From positions 1-6,545 of the forward strand of contig JALWNS010000137.1 of assembly GCA_027083655.1 (NCBI GenBank): DNA of 6,545 nucleotides, read 5' to 3'. Origin of the DNA: Bacteroidales bacterium (lineage in GTDB: Bacteria; Bacteroidota; Bacteroidia; Bacteroidales; S143-33). Numbering within the stretch: the stretch's first letter is position 1; every line of letters begins with the position of its first letter. Position numbers and translations under genes: made by a program. Positions 5,547 through 6,545 of the stretch are shown here, in pieces. The notes under the pieces were generated by a model. It worked only from the letters and a program-made list of their open reading frames with translations. It was not told the origin of the DNA and did not search any database.

Positions 5547-6500
5547 ATGAAGAAGATTATTCTATTTTTTTTGGTAATAATCATTATAGCAGACTTATTG
5601 TGGGGCAATACGTGGCATTTGATTTTTCAACATGATAGCTACAGCCTGTGGCAAATATTATATTATTTCCGATTGCCTCGCATTGTTAATTCACTTATAG
5701 CAGGCATAGGTCTGGGGCTGGCCGGTCTGGTACTGCAGACGGTTTTCCACAATCCCCTTGCAGGGCCTTATGTTCTGGGTATTAGCTCTGGTTCTGCCCT
5801 GGGCGTGGCAATAGCTCTGATGATATTGGGATCTATGTCAAAATTAATATCCTTTGTAGGTACATTTATGTTTGCCCTTGTTGGTGCTTTACTGGTCATA
5901 ATAATCCTGACAATTCTTGCACGGCACTATTCAATGGTAGCTATCATAATTGCCGGAGTGTTATTAGCTGGTATCTTTAGTGCATTAATAAGTGTACTGC
6001 AATATTTTTCTCCTGCTTATTCTGTCAAAAATTATGTGGTATGGACAATGGCCTCGGTGGATATGAGTAATTACCCAATCATTATTACCAACCTGATTAT
6101 CATAATATTATCAACCATAGCTATCGCTAGTAAAACAACAATTCTGGATAGTTTTTACTTAGGAGAAGAATATGCCCTGACCATGGGTGTCAATGTCAGA
6201 GAGGAAAGGACAAAGCTAATTATAATTATAGGTATAATTATAGCTTTTTTAACGGCTAGCTATGGTCCAATAGCCTTTGTTGGAGTAATATCGCCCCACA
6301 TAGCACGTTGGTTAACACATAGCATGCGCCATAATGTTCTAATCTTGTATTCTGGCCTGGTTGGTGCAGGCATAATGGTAATGTCAGATTTCTTATCTCA
6401 TGCTTTTGGAGTGACTATACCATTAAATGCAATTCTTTCACTTTTAGGTTTACCTGTCATGTTTCTCTTAGTTCTAAAACGTGAATATGAATTCTTCTAG
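5547..6500 (+). CDS. FecCD/BtuC-family ABC transporter permease
   Basis: Inner-membrane permease of a binding-protein-dependent importer for iron-siderophore, haem or cobalamin-type substrates. Its 317 residues are near the family's usual 320-340. The family motifs are clear: RLPR (42-45), then GLGLAGLVLQTVFHNPLAGP (55-74) running into YVLGISSGSALG (75-86); the cytoplasmic coupling region LGEEYALTMGVNV (205-217); and GPIAFVGVISPHIARWL (240-256). Hydrophobic segments fit the roughly ten-helix BtuC fold, starting with an N-terminal helix at 4-18. The C-terminal IPLNA...LGLP (291-303) replaces the enterobacterial LPVG...GAP type, a variation I associate with Bacteroidota. The substrate cannot be told from the sequence. 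No ATPase or binding-protein gene adjoins it: upstream is a divergent DUF3467 gene and downstream probably a convergent gene. Its stop appears to overlap that gene's stop. No Shine-Dalgarno sequence is visible before ATG 5547. Confidence 0.93.
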   Translation: MKKIILFFLVIIIIADLLWGNTWHLIFQHDSYSLWQILYYFRLPRIVNSLIAGIGLGLAGLVLQTVFHNPLAGPYVLGISSGSALGVAIALMILGSMSKLISFVGTFMFALVGALLVIIILTILARHYSMVAIIIAGVLLAGIFSALISVLQYFSPAYSVKNYVVWTMASVDMSNYPIIITNLIIIILSTIAIASKTTILDSFYLGEEYALTMGVNVREERTKLIIIIGIIIAFLTASYGPIAFVGVISPHIARWLTHSMRHNVLILYSGLVGAGIMVMSDFLSHAFGVTIPLNAILSLLGLPVMFLLVLKREYEFF

Positions 6501-6545
6501 CCACCAGTGTAATAAATCTTATCATCTTTATCTATAAGGTCAATA
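6497..6545 (-). CDS. C-terminal end of an unidentified gene, 5' part outside window
   Basis: The minus strand has one open frame entering from the right edge: 15 codons reading IDLIDKDDKIYYTGG, then TAG at 6499-6497. The other two minus frames stop within this short stretch. The composition looks protein-like, and the stop would overlap the permease TAG in the four bases CTAG, just as the barrel and Mur ligase genes share TTAA. Fifteen codons are too few to identify a family, and the frame could be open by chance. Confidence 0.4.
   Translation of the reverse strand, partial: IDLIDKDDKIYYTGG

Noticed and set aside
5170..5635. Plus-strand open frames 5170-5385 and 5453-5635
   Set aside because: The first is antisense to DUF3467; the second overlaps the DUF3467 start, the intergenic gap and the permease signal region in another frame.
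6214..6250. AT-rich hairpin (AGCTA...TAATTATA-gg-TATAATTA-TAGCT) followed by T6 inside the permease gene
   Set aside because: It is made of ATT/ATA isoleucine codons in a membrane helix, has a 4-nt bulge, almost no G-C pairs, and lies in mid-gene, so low complexity explains it.

Overview
The window looks like chromosomal DNA of a Bacteroidota (Bacteroidetes) bacterium. The evidence is a PorV/PorQ-family beta-barrel, an OmpA protein with the PorE-type order (TPR, PD40 propeller, carboxypeptidase-regulatory-like domain, OmpA), start codons without recognisable Shine-Dalgarno sequences, and one promoter matching the Bacteroidetes consensus TTTG-N19-TAnnTTTG. Base composition is AT-rich, with a visibly more GC-rich patch inside the Mur ligase gene. 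I see no RNA genes, insertion sequences, CRISPR arrays or phage genes, and no convincing intrinsic terminators.

Layout, left to right: (1) the N-terminal 207 codons of pssA on the minus strand, running off the left edge; (2) a PorV/PorQ-family outer-membrane barrel on plus; (3) a divergent MurC-like Mur ligase on minus; (4) a PorE-like OmpA-family periplasmic/outer-membrane scaffold on plus; (5) a DUF3467 small protein on minus; (6) a FecCD/BtuC-type ABC permease on plus; (7) probably the last 15 codons of another gene on minus at the right edge.

Genes strictly alternate strand, so each is likely transcribed alone. The tail-to-tail junctions are extremely tight: a 4-bp stop overlap at TTAA, a 2-bp gap inside a 12-bp palindrome, and a probable 4-bp overlap at CTAG. 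Two head-to-head junctions are short (52 and 68 bp), and the third (pssA against the PorV-like gene) is an apparent 68-bp antisense overlap of 5' ends.

The common theme is the cell envelope: phosphatidylserine synthesis for membrane lipid, UDP-muramoyl ligation for peptidoglycan or its recycling, a peptidoglycan-binding OmpA scaffold and a barrel protein both related to type IX secretion components, and a metal-chelate or cobalamin importer permease. No operon links them, so any shared function is inference.

Nothing here is clearly a new system. The points most worth a second look are the unusual stand-alone Mur ligase, the exceptional palindrome and hairpin inside its coding sequence, the overlapping divergent starts of pssA and the barrel gene, and the alternating, nearly gapless gene arrangement.
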